Positions 37,432 through 47,915 are shown, counted from the first letter of the stretch. The stretch is 64,000 nucleotides of DNA from an uncultured Trichormus sp. (GCA_936914905.1 CAKZGI010000287.1:1-64000), one strand, 5' to 3'. Notes: generated by a model not told the origin, from the letters alone. Made by a program: numbers and translations.

Positions 37432-38077
37432 AGCTAATTACAGATAGTGTATACATCTATCTTTACGGTTTTGCATTGAGTCCTCAATTTACAAAGGCGA
37501 AGGATTTGTGCGATCACTTTACCCAAATTCAGATCAATCTGAAAATTGCCGATTTAAATCGTGGTGATTTTTCTAATATGATAATTACGCGTCATATCAA
37601 TCAAGTAACCGCTGAATCTCTTGATCATTATGCACCTGTAACTCTGATTGGTTCTAGTTTGGGTGGTTTAATATCTGCTCATTTGGTACAGCAAAACCCA
37701 CAAGTGCAAAGCCTAGTTTTGCACTTGTGGGTTTTTATCTCAATTGGTTGCCCAAGTTGGGATCAGAAAAAACCCAAAGTTCCTAGTAAGAACAATATCT
37801 ATATGGTGTATCAGTATGCGGAAGGATGAGAATTACCTTTAAGTTATAATTTCCTCACACATGCCGCCAATAACAGGAATCCTTGTTATAATATCCTCTT
37901 CTGACCTTGATTCTGCACGGTCAGCAAGATGAAGTGATCCCTGTTCAAGCTAGTCGCGAATTTGTGCGATCAGCTCTTCAGGTAGAATTGATAGAATTTG
38001 ATAGTGATCAGTATTTGGGAAATGTTAGAGCCCAGATTTGGTAATTTGTTCACTCATTTTGCCAACTGGGGAATGGT
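37428..38077 (+). pseudogene. YqiA/YcfP-type alpha/beta hydrolase (esterase), broken
   Basis: The 5' part is open (YIYLYGFALSPQFTKAKDL, IADLNRGDFSNM, and the nucleophile elbow LIGSSLGGL), matching the YqiA-like esterase family. After NPQVQSLVL the sequence turns into an inverted copy of itself (37693-37735) and the family sequence is lost for some codons. It resumes in shifted frames (ELPLSYNFLTHAAN, LIEFDSDQYLGNVRAQIW). A stop at 37827 ends the first ORF at 133 residues; family members have about 200. Confidence 0.8.
37693..37735. repeat. Perfect 18-bp inverted repeat inside the esterase pseudogene
   Basis: AAAACCCACAAGTGCAAA (37693-37710) is exactly complemented by TTTGCACTTGTGGGTTTT (37718-37735) around a 7-nt loop. 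The left arm encodes family-like residues; the right arm does not. This looks like a templated inversion. Confidence 0.9.
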
Positions 38078-38114
38078 GATTAGGTGACAAATGATAATTT
38101 ATAACTGACAAATT

Positions 38115-39263
38115 ATGCTTCCATTTATTCGTTCTGATTTAGCTAAATTTACTGCTTATAAACCTCACCGTAGTAGTAATTCGGCAGAACAAGTTGGTAT
38201 ACAATTTGATCGGCTGGATACGAATGAAAGTCCTTATGATTTGCCACCAGAAATAAAGGAAAAGTTAGCGTGGACTTTTCGAGAGATTATCCAAAGCAAT
38301 CGTTATCCTGATGGTGGATATGAAACACTAAAAGAAGCGATAGCTCAATATGTCAATGAGTCGGCTAATCATTCATCCTGTGCTGTCACTACGGCTAATA
38401 TTTCCGTTGGCAATGGTTCAGATGAACTGATTCGTTCTTTATTAATCGCCACTTGTTTGCGGGGAGAAGGTTCTGTTTTAGTCGCCAATCCCACTTTTTC
38501 CATGTACGCAATTTTGGCGCAAACTTTGGGTATTCCTGTCGTAAGTGTGGGTAGAGATGAAAGCAATTTTGAAATAGATTTAAAAGCCGCAGAATCTGCT
38601 CTGGAAGAAACTCAAAATCCTCCCATTCGTGTGGTTTTCATTGTCCACCCCAACTCCCCAACGGCTAATTGCTTAACTGCTCAAGAATTGACATGGTTGA
38701 AAAGTCTACCAGAAGAGATTTTGGTAGTTATTGATGAAGCTTACTTTGAATTTAGTCAAACTACCTTAGTTGGCGAATTAGCACAACATCCAAACTGGGT
38801 CGTGTTGCGAACTTTTTCTAAAGCTTTTCGGTTAGCAGCCATGCGAGTAGGTTATTGTGTCGGTCATCCTGATGCGATCTCCATCTTAGAAAAAGTCCGT
38901 CTCCCTTACAATTTACCACGTTTCTCAATTACTGCTGCTTTAATTGCTTTACAAAATCACCAACTTTTGCTTAGTTCTATTCCGGAAACTCTGAGTGAAA
39001 GAAGTCAACTTATTGCTGCTTTATCCCCACATCCAGCCTTGGAAATTACAGCCAGTGACACTAATTTTATTTACCTGCGTCTCAAACCAAATGGTTTGCA
39101 ATCTACAGAAGTTGCTTTAAAAAGCCTCAACCAAACACTCAAAAATGAAGGTACTCTGATCAGAGTACTTCCTGGGGGATTGCGAATTACTATAGGTACA
39201 CCGACAGAAAATACTCGTACCCTAAAGCGATTGCAAATTGCCTTAGCAAACTTGGAATATTAA
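38115..39263 (+). CDS. hisC: Histidinol-phosphate aminotransferase
   Basis: This 382-residue PLP enzyme of fold type I catalyses the transamination of imidazole-acetol phosphate in histidine synthesis. Visible motifs are [14 protein letters not shown], the [16 protein letters not shown] segment, [29 protein letters not shown] and the PLP-lysine motif [16 protein letters not shown]. Some cyanobacteria carry two hisC-like genes, so specificity for other aromatic acids is possible. Its leader is ATAACTGACAAATT-like repeat sequence with no Shine-Dalgarno. It is convergent with the next gene with no spacing. Confidence 0.93.
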   Translation: MLPFIRSDLAKFTAYKPHRSSNSAEQVGIQFDRLDTNESPYDLPPEIKEKLAWTFREIIQSNRYPDGGYETLKEAIAQYVNESANHSSCAVTTANISVGNGSDELIRSLLIATCLRGEGSVLVANPTFSMYAILAQTLGIPVVSVGRDESNFEIDLKAAESALEETQNPPIRVVFIVHPNSPTANCLTAQELTWLKSLPEEILVVIDEAYFEFSQTTLVGELAQHPNWVVLRTFSKAFRLAAMRVGYCVGHPDAISILEKVRLPYNLPRFSITAALIALQNHQLLLSSIPETLSERSQLIAALSPHPALEITASDTNFIYLRLKPNGLQSTEVALKSLNQTLKNEGTLIRVLPGGLRITIGTPTENTRTLKRLQIALANLEY

Positions 39264-39821
39264 CTATTCATCAAAAGCATCATCTAAATCACTGCCAAAA
39301 TGTCGCACCATTGACACAGTTTGTGGCAGCACACCCACCAACATAGCAAAGGCCACATCTGGTAGTTCCGCAACAACTTCTGCAGGAAAATACTGTTCAA
39401 ATTGATCGAGAATTTTCTGTACTCTCTGATTAGAGACAGGATTTTCTGTGATTTGTTTAATCAAGCGAATCCATTGTCTTCTGATTAGATAAGCCTTTTG
39501 ACGATCATCATGAGCTTCAGGAGTTAATAAGGATAGATTACCTATAGATATTACACATTGACAATCACTATCATAATCTCCACCTACCATCGCTCCTGGC
39601 CCGGCAAACTCTGCATGATAGCGTTTAAACAGTATTAACCCATTCCGCTTGCGACTATTCACGATGAAAACTTCTCTAGTATGCAGCGACGTAAGAATAT
39701 CTGGTCTTTGCGATCGCTTAGTTCCATCTCGCATGGCAAGATTGTCCAAGAAACCAGTTTCAGGGCAATAATAAGTTGATACCATAGCAGCCTGATAGCG
39801 TTGGCGTTGTTCGCTATCCAT
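39264..39821 (-). CDS. Conserved hypothetical protein
   Basis: The 185-residue product has no signal peptide or membrane segment. Segments YYCPETGFLDNLAMRDGTKRS and FAGPGAMVGGDYDSDCQCVISIGNLSLLTPEAHDDRQ look like a folded domain, and the acidic C-terminus ends SDLDDAFDE. I do not recognise a named family, though coding character is clear. The stop codon TAG is immediately adjacent to the hisC stop on the other strand, so the transcripts must overlap or share a bidirectional terminator. Confidence 0.7.
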   Translation of the reverse strand: MDSEQRQRYQAAMVSTYYCPETGFLDNLAMRDGTKRSQRPDILTSLHTREVFIVNSRKRNGLILFKRYHAEFAGPGAMVGGDYDSDCQCVISIGNLSLLTPEAHDDRQKAYLIRRQWIRLIKQITENPVSNQRVQKILDQFEQYFPAEVVAELPDVAFAMLVGVLPQTVSMVRHFGSDLDDAFDE

Positions 39822-40332
39822 GTTTTTTCAAACTTTTGACTAGAGTGGTAAGACTATGCACTTCAATATATTAACAAACTAGCTGTTTAATTCAATCAAA
39901 GCTGTGATGTTGATAGTATATTCAAAAATCGGGGAAAAACCCTAACTAAATTTATGACTAGATAAATAAATTTTGGTCCAATACAATTGGTGATCATATT
40001 CTATGGGATTTGCTCATATTTGTCTCCAACAAATCCGGATCTTTTTTAAAGTTTTCATAAAGATAAAATCTGCAATAAAAAGTTAATATGAGGAACACGA
40101 TCATTGTCAATCCATCGACAGTAATCACATATCAAACCTCAGCAAAGGTGAAAAAATACTAATCGGATAGGAATTTAGACTCGGATAGAACTTGGACAAA
40201 TGACTATGTGTTTAATCCATTACTTAAACTTATTTTTACACCAAAGCAGGAATAAACCAACCATTCTAAATCTCTAAAAAACTGATGCTATAGCTATTAT
40301 TCATTTTTAATGCCGCCTGGTGGTAACATTAG
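39822..40332. other. Intergenic region, nothing recognised
   Basis: No reading frame, RNA gene or clear repeat is supported over these 510 bp. It holds the promoter region of the minus-strand hypothetical gene at its left end. Confidence 0.45.
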
Positions 40333-40935
40333 TTATCTCAAACGTTTATGCAGAAAAATCTGCCGTGAAGGATTAAAGAAAAATGTGTTCCAATCAGATT
40401 CAATTTTATCCACTCGATATCCAAGTTTAAAATATAGTTTTCTGGCGTGATGGTTATTTTCCAAGACATGGAGATATAAGTCATGAAATCCCCAATCTTG
40501 GCAAACTTGTTCACAACTAGTAAGTAAACTGGAAGCCAATCCATATCTACGATATTTTGGATCAACAGCTAAATTGGATAAATAAGGAAAACTCCGGTGA
40601 AAATTTGCCCACGAATTGGTGAAACGTAAACTCAGTTCAACTGTTCCTAATACTTTATTAGTTCCACTAATACTCTTATCAATAGCCACCAGACAAACCT
40701 GATGAGGTATCCTTGAAGCTAGACGATGCCTTAAATCTTCATAGATACCCAGACGGAATAAAGGGAACGCCCACCCCCATAACCCTTTTCGGGAATGAAA
40801 GCTTTCAGCAATTACTTCGGCAATACTATACAAATCAGCACATGTAGCTAAACGGATTTGGATTTGTCCAGCATCAGGAATGCTCGCATCTGTAACAGAG
40901 TGTTGGTAGTTAGGATGAAGAAACCAGAATTTCAA
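40333..40935 (-). CDS. GNAT-family N-acetyltransferase
   Basis: The 200-residue protein has the GNAT layout: IQIRLATCADLYSIAEVIAESF at the start of the fold, VLGTVELSL as beta4, and the acetyl-CoA pyrophosphate loop in YLSNLAVDPKYRRYGLASSLL (the R-x-x-G-x-A type motif), followed by LYLHVLENNHHARKLYFKLGY. The substrate cannot be told. A WGWAFPLFRLGIYEDLRHRL segment is characteristic of a cyanobacterial subgroup. The gene stands alone with long gaps on both sides. Confidence 0.88.
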   Translation of the reverse strand: MKFWFLHPNYQHSVTDASIPDAGQIQIRLATCADLYSIAEVIAESFHSRKGLWGWAFPLFRLGIYEDLRHRLASRIPHQVCLVAIDKSISGTNKVLGTVELSLRFTNSWANFHRSFPYLSNLAVDPKYRRYGLASSLLTSCEQVCQDWGFHDLYLHVLENNHHARKLYFKLGYRVDKIESDWNTFFFNPSRQIFLHKRLR

Positions 40936-42225
40936 AGCTAGTTAGTTATAGGTTGAATTTGATTTAAAAGATAATTTTCTTCAGTATACTTTTTTCATCA
41001 GTGTCGAAGGCATCAGCGATGATTTGGCACTGTTGGGACAAAGGTTACTACTTTTACGTTACATGTTTTTTATTTCCCATGCTTAAGCTGCCGTGTACAC
41101 ACAAGTCCTAGCTGTTTTCGTCTCAGCCTATTTCGCCGCCCTAAATCCGCCAATGATGGGGGAATTTGAAAATTCTTGTCGTCCCACAATTGCGAGTTAC
41201 GGGGCGGTTTAGTGAGAGGTTGGCTAAATTTGCTCACTTGTGTGTACACAGTAGGTGCTTAAGAGGGATAAGTTATACGACTATGAAGATAAACAACCAG
41301 TTGACGGTGAGGTAGCTGGCATGAATACTAACAGTGTAGTAGAAATATCAAATACTTGTCCAATAACGATGATGCTCAAATCAGGTGTTACAATATTCAA
41401 AATTGTGGTATAATAATAGCTTACTTATACTAGTCATATATGATGCGTATTGGTACAAGAATCTCTAGCCCTACTCAATCTTCCATTCTTGATTTTCCTG
41501 ACACTACGACCTGTCTGAGTATTAGTTTTAATGGCTAAGTTTGAAACAGCTACTTGTTTAATAGTATACTTTAACTGGAAATGTGACTCTTATATGTCTT
41601 ATTCATAACTCCACCATAATCAAGTTAAATAAAATTAACATGGAAGTGTTAGTACAACCGCTGGGATGGGAAAACTGAATATATAGGTTCTTGGTGCTGT
41701 TTTATGAAAATGAGTGGGCATTATGTAGTCTCAAAAGGTTATAAAAGGAGGTGGCAAAGAATTTATTCACTCAAATTCAGAAAATACTTGGATTTCAGAT
41801 CGACTACACCTAACATACATCCAAAATTCGTAGTGACTAAGTACTCTTATAGTAGCCCTTTCAACGCGAACAAATAAACTACGGATTTAAGGGCTGAAAT
41901 CAACTGCCTGTCTAAAGTAGCAAATTAGGGCTTGAGGCTATCGATGTCATTAAGGGCGATTGCAACATCAAATAAAGTCAAAAATTATGTCTTGAATTGA
42001 GAATTTTATTGAAGACAACGTCTTAATGACGATAGGACAAGAATGAAGAGAGAACCGGAAAAATAGTACAAATGACCGTATTAAAAGGGCTGGCACTCTT
42101 ATACATAGCAGTCATCTGTTCCAAGAACTATTGGTCGAAATGGTCGAACCTTACCTGATTCAGAAAAATATTTACCTGATCAGATTATTCTTTACCCAAC
42201 TGCCATTGCAGTAGGAAAGCGGTAC
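40936..42225. other. Long intergenic region upstream of the CyaC-type gene
   Basis: About 1.3 kb without a supported gene. It contains the inverted-repeat element at 41088-41256. The remainder has no reading frame with coding character; eroded sequence or a long regulatory region are both possible. Confidence 0.5.
41088..41256. mobile_element. Small inverted-repeat element (MITE-like) with 7-bp direct flanks
   Basis: GTGTACACACAAG (41093-41105) is exactly inverted as CTTGTGTGTACAC (41237-41249). GCTTAAG flanks it on both sides (41081-41087 and 41257-41263), as a target duplication would. The interior is G/C-rich with complementary CCGCCCTAAATCCGCC and GGGGCGG arms and no ORF. The family is unknown to me. 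Confidence 0.6.
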
Positions 42226-45200
42226 ATGATATCACAAGCAAACAGTAAGCCGAAAATTTTGGTCGTCGATGATGAACCAGACAACTTAGACTTGCTTTAC
42301 CGCAGCTTCTATCGCGAGTATCAAGTACTGAGGGCTAACTCTGGTCCTGCGGCGCTCGAATTGTTGGCACAAGAGGGAGACATAGCCGTTATCATCTCAG
42401 ATCAGCGGATGCCAATGATGAGCGGTACAGAATTTTTAAGTCTCACAGCAACTCAGTACCCGGACATTATCCGTATTATTTTAACCGGCTACACTGATGT
42501 AGAAGATTTGGTGGAAGCTATTAACTCTGGCAAAGTATTTAAATATGTTACTAAACCTTGGGAAGCTGAAGAACTTAAAGCTGTAGTAAGACAGGCTTTG
42601 GATACACATAATGTTCTTAAAGCTAGAACCCGTGAACTCACTCGCACACTCCGTCGAGAATCCCTGCTGAATGCTGTTACTAATACTATTCGTAGTGCCT
42701 TAGACTATCGGCAGATATTACAAACCATCGTCGATACAGTTGGGCATATGTTGGAGGTAGATGTTTGCCTGTTGCGTCCCTTCCAAGATGACCAATTGGC
42801 AGATGAAGGATTTATTTACCAAAAACCTACTTCAGATTCTGATCAAAAACAAAATATATCCAGTTATAGTGATCCTCAAACGTCTAAATCTGATGAGAAG
42901 CCTCTATCTGACAATCTCGAATGTATCATTCCTGTACCTCTTTTAGCTCAGACAGTGTGGGAAGCTAGTCAAGTAGAAGTGATTTATGATGTGACTGGTG
43001 ATCATCGTATCCAAGATGATGCTGAACGCGCTGCGGCTTTTAGTGCTGCTAATATTTGTTCTACCTTGGTAGTGCCGCTGATTTGTCAACAAGAACTCAG
43101 TGCAGTGTTAGCCCTACATCAGTGTCACCAAGGGCGTTGGTGGGAAGAAGAAGAGGTTCAGTTAGTATCTTTGGTAGCGGATCAGGCTGCCTTAGCTTTG
43201 TCTCAGGCGTATGCCTATGAACAAGTAGAAGCTTTAGCAAATAGAGAGGCTTTAATTAACACAATCACAAGAGAGATTCGTTCTAGTTTAGACCCACAAG
43301 ATATATTTGCAGCCATCACCCAAAGGTTAGGACAAGCTTTGCAAGTGGATGGCTGTGTTTTGTCTTTATGGACTCAGGAAGATGAATTTGTCGAATGTGT
43401 AGGCTTGTATGACAGTTCTAAAAATTTAGATAATTTTGATGATAGTCGCCTTATTAAGAATAATCGCTCCTTAAATCAACACTTATCTCGGTCTAAATCG
43501 CCAATTCAGAGGAATCCCATTCTACAGGAAATATTAAAAACACAAGAGCCTGTCGTTATTACTGATATTAATCACTCTTCTTCAGATGTTCAGGCATTTG
43601 ATCTACCATTGAAAATGCGCCCGCGATCACTCATGGTTGTTCCCCTGTTGATTGATGGCAAATGTATTGGTAGTATTACTTTGCGAGAAGGTAGTAAAAT
43701 CCGTAGGTGGCTGCCATCAGATATTGAATTAGCCAAATCAGTAGCTGCCCAAGCAGCGATCGCAGTTCAACAATCACGCCTCTATCAAAAAACTCGTGAA
43801 CAAGCTGAACGCTTAATAGAACTAGACAGACAAAAAACCGAATTTTTCCAAAATATCTCCCATGAATTCCGGACTCCTATCACTTTGATTCAAGGTCCCT
43901 TAGAATCAGTAGTCGCAATAGGAGAAGGCTTATCCCATAGCCAAAGTGAGATCGCCCTTCGTAATTCCCGCCGTCTTTTGCGATTAGTAAATCAACTACT
44001 CGATTTACAACGCCTAGATGCAGGCAGAATGCAGCCTAATTTCCGTCCTTGTGATATGCTCGAATTTGTCAGCCAAATAGTTGAATCATTTCGTCTCTAC
44101 TGCGAGAAAAAAGGGCTGGAAGTTGTCACCTATTTACTGGAATGTCCCATAGTCTACCTAGACATGGAAAAGTTTGACAAAGTGCTTTACAACCTCTTGT
44201 CAAACGCCATGAAATTTACTCCCGATGGAGGAAAAATCAGCGTTAAACTTTTCAATGACGGGAATAGCTGTATATTGCAAATCCAAGATACAGGAATTGG
44301 TATTCTTCCTGAACAAATTCCCCACCTATTTGAGCGATTTCGTCAAGCAGAAGGCTCAGAAAACCGTACCTATGAAGGTAGTGGCTTGGGTTTATCCCTA
44401 GTTAAAGAATTAGTAGAGCTACACGGTGGCGAAGTATCGGTACAATCAGTTTATGGAAAAGGTACTCAGTTTACCTTACGGTTGCTTACAGGCGCAGATC
44501 ACTTACCTCAAAAACAGGTACTAGAAACACCCAGTGAACTGAATATAAGTCGTGCAACTGTGGAATTAGCCGGTTTAGAACAGTTGGAATCAACATTAGA
44601 CAACACAGAATTTATTACCAGAAAATTATCCAGTAATTTACAACCCACAGACTCTAATAGTAAAGTTAATCCTACCCCAATCATCGGGCAATCAGTCCTA
44701 GTAGTGGATGATAACCCAGATATGCGTTTTTACGTAGGCGAAATTCTCCGTCACAGCGGCTATCAGATAATTACCGCTCGCAACGGATACGAAGGCTATA
44801 ATATAGCACGAAATATTTGTCCTGATTTAATCATAACTGACTTAATGATGCCCTTAGTGACGGGAATAGAAATGATTCAAATGATCCGTAGCCAAGATCA
44901 AATACGAGGTATACCTATTATTTTACTGACTGCAAAAGTTGATGAAGAGACTCGTATTGAAGGAGCAGAACATGGTGCTGATGCTTATTTAGTTAAACCA
45001 TTTAATGATCGGGAACTTCTTGCAGAGGCGAGGAATCTCTTAGCCCTGAAGGAAAATGAAAAACGAGTCTTGGAATTAAACACCTACCTAACAGAATCGG
45101 TACTCAAACGCTTTTTGCCATCAGCACTGGTAAAGAAAGCTGCATCTGGTAGTTTGTCACTAGATTTACGGCCAGAACCCCGCTTAGTTACAGTTTTGTT

Positions 45201-45762
45201 TAGTGACATTGTTGGGTTTACCCAGCTGTCCAATACTCTCAGATCCCGAAAAGTCGCAGAAGTACTAAATGAATATTTAGAAACCATGACCAAAGTTATT
45301 TTTAACAATGGGGGTACTGTCGATAAATTTATGGGAGATGCTATCTTAGCCTTGTATGGAGCGCCAGAAGAACTAACTCCGAATGAACAAGTACGTCGTG
45401 CTATAAATAGTGCCAGAGGAATGCAACACGCACTAATTCATTTAAATAAGCGTTGGCTAGAACAAGGCATATTTGAGACTGATGGGCGCCAAGGTGTGCA
45501 GTTCCGCTGTGGGATCCATCAAGGTACAGCAGTTGTGGGGATGTTTGGCAGCGATGAACGTGCTGACTATACAGCTATTGGCCCTAGTGTGAATATTGCA
45601 GCTAGGTTGCAAGCTGCCGCCGTACCTGGTAATATCCTGGTTTCTGCGGCAGTGGCAGATTATTTGCAGGAAGAAGAAATTACTAAAGGTAGTCCCTTAG
45701 AACTTAAAGGAATAGATGAAACAGTTCTCACATTTGTAGTCACACCAGAACCAATTACATAG
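42226..45762 (+). CDS. cyaC: CyaC-type hybrid: receiver-GAF-GAF-histidine kinase-receiver-adenylate cyclase
   Basis: The 1178 residues hold, in order, a receiver (about 10-125, phospho-Asp59 in ISDQRMP), two GAF domains (about 165-330 and 355-520), HisKA with FFQNISHEFRTPIT, HATPase (NLLSNAMKFTPDGG, DTGIGI, GSGLGLSLV), a second receiver (about 823-940, DLIITDLMMP) and a class III nucleotide cyclase at the end. The cyclase has both metal-binding Asp contexts (LFSDIVGFTQLSN and FMGDAILALYG) and RADYTAIGPSVNIAARLQ. This order matches CyaC of Anabaena, a phosphorelay-controlled adenylate cyclase that sets cAMP. All catalytic residues seem intact. It is one of the few signalling genes here that is not broken. 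Confidence 0.92.
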   Translation: MISQANSKPKILVVDDEPDNLDLLYRSFYREYQVLRANSGPAALELLAQEGDIAVIISDQRMPMMSGTEFLSLTATQYPDIIRIILTGYTDVEDLVEAINSGKVFKYVTKPWEAEELKAVVRQALDTHNVLKARTRELTRTLRRESLLNAVTNTIRSALDYRQILQTIVDTVGHMLEVDVCLLRPFQDDQLADEGFIYQKPTSDSDQKQNISSYSDPQTSKSDEKPLSDNLECIIPVPLLAQTVWEASQVEVIYDVTGDHRIQDDAERAAAFSAANICSTLVVPLICQQELSAVLALHQCHQGRWWEEEEVQLVSLVADQAALALSQAYAYEQVEALANREALINTITREIRSSLDPQDIFAAITQRLGQALQVDGCVLSLWTQEDEFVECVGLYDSSKNLDNFDDSRLIKNNRSLNQHLSRSKSPIQRNPILQEILKTQEPVVITDINHSSSDVQAFDLPLKMRPRSLMVVPLLIDGKCIGSITLREGSKIRRWLPSDIELAKSVAAQAAIAVQQSRLYQKTREQAERLIELDRQKTEFFQNISHEFRTPITLIQGPLESVVAIGEGLSHSQSEIALRNSRRLLRLVNQLLDLQRLDAGRMQPNFRPCDMLEFVSQIVESFRLYCEKKGLEVVTYLLECPIVYLDMEKFDKVLYNLLSNAMKFTPDGGKISVKLFNDGNSCILQIQDTGIGILPEQIPHLFERFRQAEGSENRTYEGSGLGLSLVKELVELHGGEVSVQSVYGKGTQFTLRLLTGADHLPQKQVLETPSELNISRATVELAGLEQLESTLDNTEFITRKLSSNLQPTDSNSKVNPTPIIGQSVLVVDDNPDMRFYVGEILRHSGYQIITARNGYEGYNIARNICPDLIITDLMMPLVTGIEMIQMIRSQDQIRGIPIILLTAKVDEETRIEGAEHGADAYLVKPFNDRELLAEARNLLALKENEKRVLELNTYLTESVLKRFLPSALVKKAASGSLSLDLRPEPRLVTVLFSDIVGFTQLSNTLRSRKVAEVLNEYLETMTKVIFNNGGTVDKFMGDAILALYGAPEELTPNEQVRRAINSARGMQHALIHLNKRWLEQGIFETDGRQGVQFRCGIHQGTAVVGMFGSDERADYTAIGPSVNIAARLQAAAVPGNILVSAAVADYLQEEEITKGSPLELKGIDETVLTFVVTPEPIT

Positions 45763-45845
45763 CTAATAACTAAAATTCATACTGGAGAATCATAAACAGT
45801 TAGCTTAATGAAATTGCTAAGTGATATCAAGTCTTAAATTTAAGA

Positions 45846-46856
45846 ATGAGACCCTCAGTGACAGATAAATCTCTATTTGCCGTACCAAGCTGGAAGAGAC
45901 ATAGTGATCCACCTTTTTTATGGATTACTGTATTTATAAGTTCAATTTCTCTACATTTATTACTATTTTGGTTTTTACGCTCATCTGATGAATTTAAACC
46001 TTGGATTCCCCATTCTCATCAAGCCGAGATTGCTGTTGATTTGATAGATATTTCACCTCAAGTAAAATCACAAAAACAATCAACAGCTACAACAACTGTT
46101 ACACGAAAACTTTTCTCTTCAACTCAAAAGCCTGTAATAGCATCTTTACCAAACACTGCACCAACAACTACTGAAAAACCAGAATATGACGTTATTAATT
46201 CTGAGGTTAATGATCAACCTGTAAACTCTACACCGACAGCGGTAGAAACTCGTACACCATCAGAAACATCTACACCAACGGAAACTCTTACACCGATGGA
46301 AACACAAATTCCATTAGGTGAACTTTCCTGGAATCGTCGTCAAGAAGTGAGGTTAGGAAAGCGAACTACTATATTACCAGATGGTTGGTCCCCAGATTCT
46401 TCAACTCCAGAAGAATCACTAGCTCCAACTCCAGAAGACTCTCCAACTTCAAAAGCAGGGGGTGTATTAGCTAGTGTTGACCCTATACTGAAGGATGAAG
46501 TAAATCAATTAATACAAGAGAAGAAGTTAAGAGTTGATGGTTTACCTGATGTTCTGGCAGACTACCAAGGTAGTCGCAGCAAAGAATTAGAAATTAGTTT
46601 TCTCTCCAGCAATTCTAGTCTGAAAGAAGCAAATATACTTGCTAGTTTAGTGATTGATAAAAATGGCGACTTTCAACAAGCAATGGTTATTAATATCGAA
46701 CCGAGAATACTAAGCATTGAAATCAGCATATATGAACAAGTACTGAATGAAATTTTTAAGCAAGAGAGTTTTGTAGGTGCTTATAATAAGGATGGTTCAA
46801 GACCAGAATTCAGTAGTTTATATTTGCGGATTAGAATTGAGCCCATAAATTCTTAA
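45846..46856 (+). CDS. TonB-like or periplasm-spanning hypothetical protein
   Basis: The 336-residue product has one N-terminal membrane helix (about 25-45, FLWITVFISSISLHLLLFWFL), then a long Thr/Pro-rich segment (about 75-210, repeated TPTET/TPMET) and a compact C-terminal domain with ASLVIDKNGDFQQAMVIN and LRIRIEP. The architecture, anchor plus extended linker plus small C-terminal domain, resembles TonB, but I cannot confirm the TonB motif. It follows the cyclase gene by 83 bp on the same strand and could be cotranscribed. Confidence 0.65.
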   Translation: MRPSVTDKSLFAVPSWKRHSDPPFLWITVFISSISLHLLLFWFLRSSDEFKPWIPHSHQAEIAVDLIDISPQVKSQKQSTATTTVTRKLFSSTQKPVIASLPNTAPTTTEKPEYDVINSEVNDQPVNSTPTAVETRTPSETSTPTETLTPMETQIPLGELSWNRRQEVRLGKRTTILPDGWSPDSSTPEESLAPTPEDSPTSKAGGVLASVDPILKDEVNQLIQEKKLRVDGLPDVLADYQGSRSKELEISFLSSNSSLKEANILASLVIDKNGDFQQAMVINIEPRILSIEISIYEQVLNEIFKQESFVGAYNKDGSRPEFSSLYLRIRIEPINS

Positions 46857-46909
46857 TAAAGGCTTGTAATTTCGGGAAGGCTATGCTATATTTAATTATG
46901 TATAAGTTT

Positions 46910-46980
46910 GCGGGTGTAGTTTAGTGGTAAAACTTTAGCCTTCCAAGCTAATAATGCGGGTTCGATTCCCGCCACCCGCT
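46910..46980 (+). tRNA. tRNA-Gly (anticodon UCC)
   Basis: A complete cloverleaf: acceptor GCGGGTG/CACCCGC, D arm with AGTGGTAAAAC, anticodon stem TTAGC/GCTAA enclosing CTTCCAA (anticodon TCC), T stem GCGGG/CCCGC with loop TTCGATT, and discriminator T. No CCA is encoded. It lies 53 nt after the TonB-like gene. Confidence 0.96.
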
Positions 46981-47154
46981 TATAGATAAAAGCCAATCTC
47001 GACCCTGATAAAGAAAAACTACCGTTTTCATCTTAAGATAGAGTTTATTTGCACTTATTCTGAGATAGAATATACACAATTTATCTGGTCAAGAAATATA
47101 GAAACTATCCAACTAGAACCGTATCACCCTATCCAAAAAGTACTGTCTCTTCTT
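46981..47154. other. Spacer between tRNA-Gly and a transposase relic
   Basis: No feature is recognised in this short AT-rich stretch. Confidence 0.4.
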
Positions 47155-47915
47155 CTAGTTCTTTGATTTTCACAAAGACGACAAACATAAGATTATTTTC
47201 TTGTAAATTGAGTTTTCTAACCTTGTAACCATTTAGAAGTCATTGCCAAAGCAATCAATAAAATAAGGGATACAATTCTATATGCAGAAGGTTGAGAAAG
47301 TTCTAAGTTAGAATCCCCAATTTTAGAGTATTTAAACATAGCTTCAATTCCAAAACGTTGACGATATATTTTGACTGCTGTTGATATATCTGGCACATTT
47401 TTTTATAAATACCAAGGTTCTGGTTCTTGCTTACGGTGTTATTTGCGTTTCCAATAAACCGCTAAATTGCAACAATTACAACGACCAAAACCTTTATTTT
47501 GTCTGAGATTGACGTTTTGATAAAATCTGCGACATCCTAGATAAATTGGAATTGTACTTAGGGGCTGAAATTTTGTCTTTTTTCGCGAGATGTTGTGTCC
47601 TTTCTTGTCTGAATAAGAAGTTAAAACCCTGACAGTCTAACCAATTGGCTAATTCAATACAGTGGAATTCCCCATCCCCAATGATAACTAATTGATAATG
47701 TTTCAATAACCGAATTAGCGGGCGTAATACTCATTGTCATTCTTGCAGGTTACTGCAACCTTCCTTATCAAGAAGACACCCATATATTAGCAATGCTCCT
47801 TTTTGATCAATCACACTTGCTATCAAAATATTATTGTCTTTCTACCAGGTTCTATCTAGGACAATAATCAATTGTGACTGCGGTTTAAATGAGTGTGCTA
47901 ATACTTATGCAATGC
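47155..47915 (-). pseudogene. IS4-type transposase remnant
   Basis: The minus strand reads SQLIIVLDRTW (first DDE Asp region), NNILIASVIDQKGALLIYGCLLDKEG, then LVIIGDGEFHCIELANWLDCQGFNFLFRQE (second Asp region), after which stops and frameshifts abound. The motifs place it with IS4-type transposases of cyanobacteria, a different subgroup from the element at 13561-14385. I could not find inverted repeats. It lies next to tRNA-Gly. Confidence 0.75.

Noticed and set aside
41093-41249. Tn7/CAST-like transposon ends because of TGTACA within the inverted repeats
   Set aside because: The element is only 169 bp, has no repeated transposase-binding sites, cargo, tns or cas genes, and 7-bp rather than the expected 5-bp flanks.
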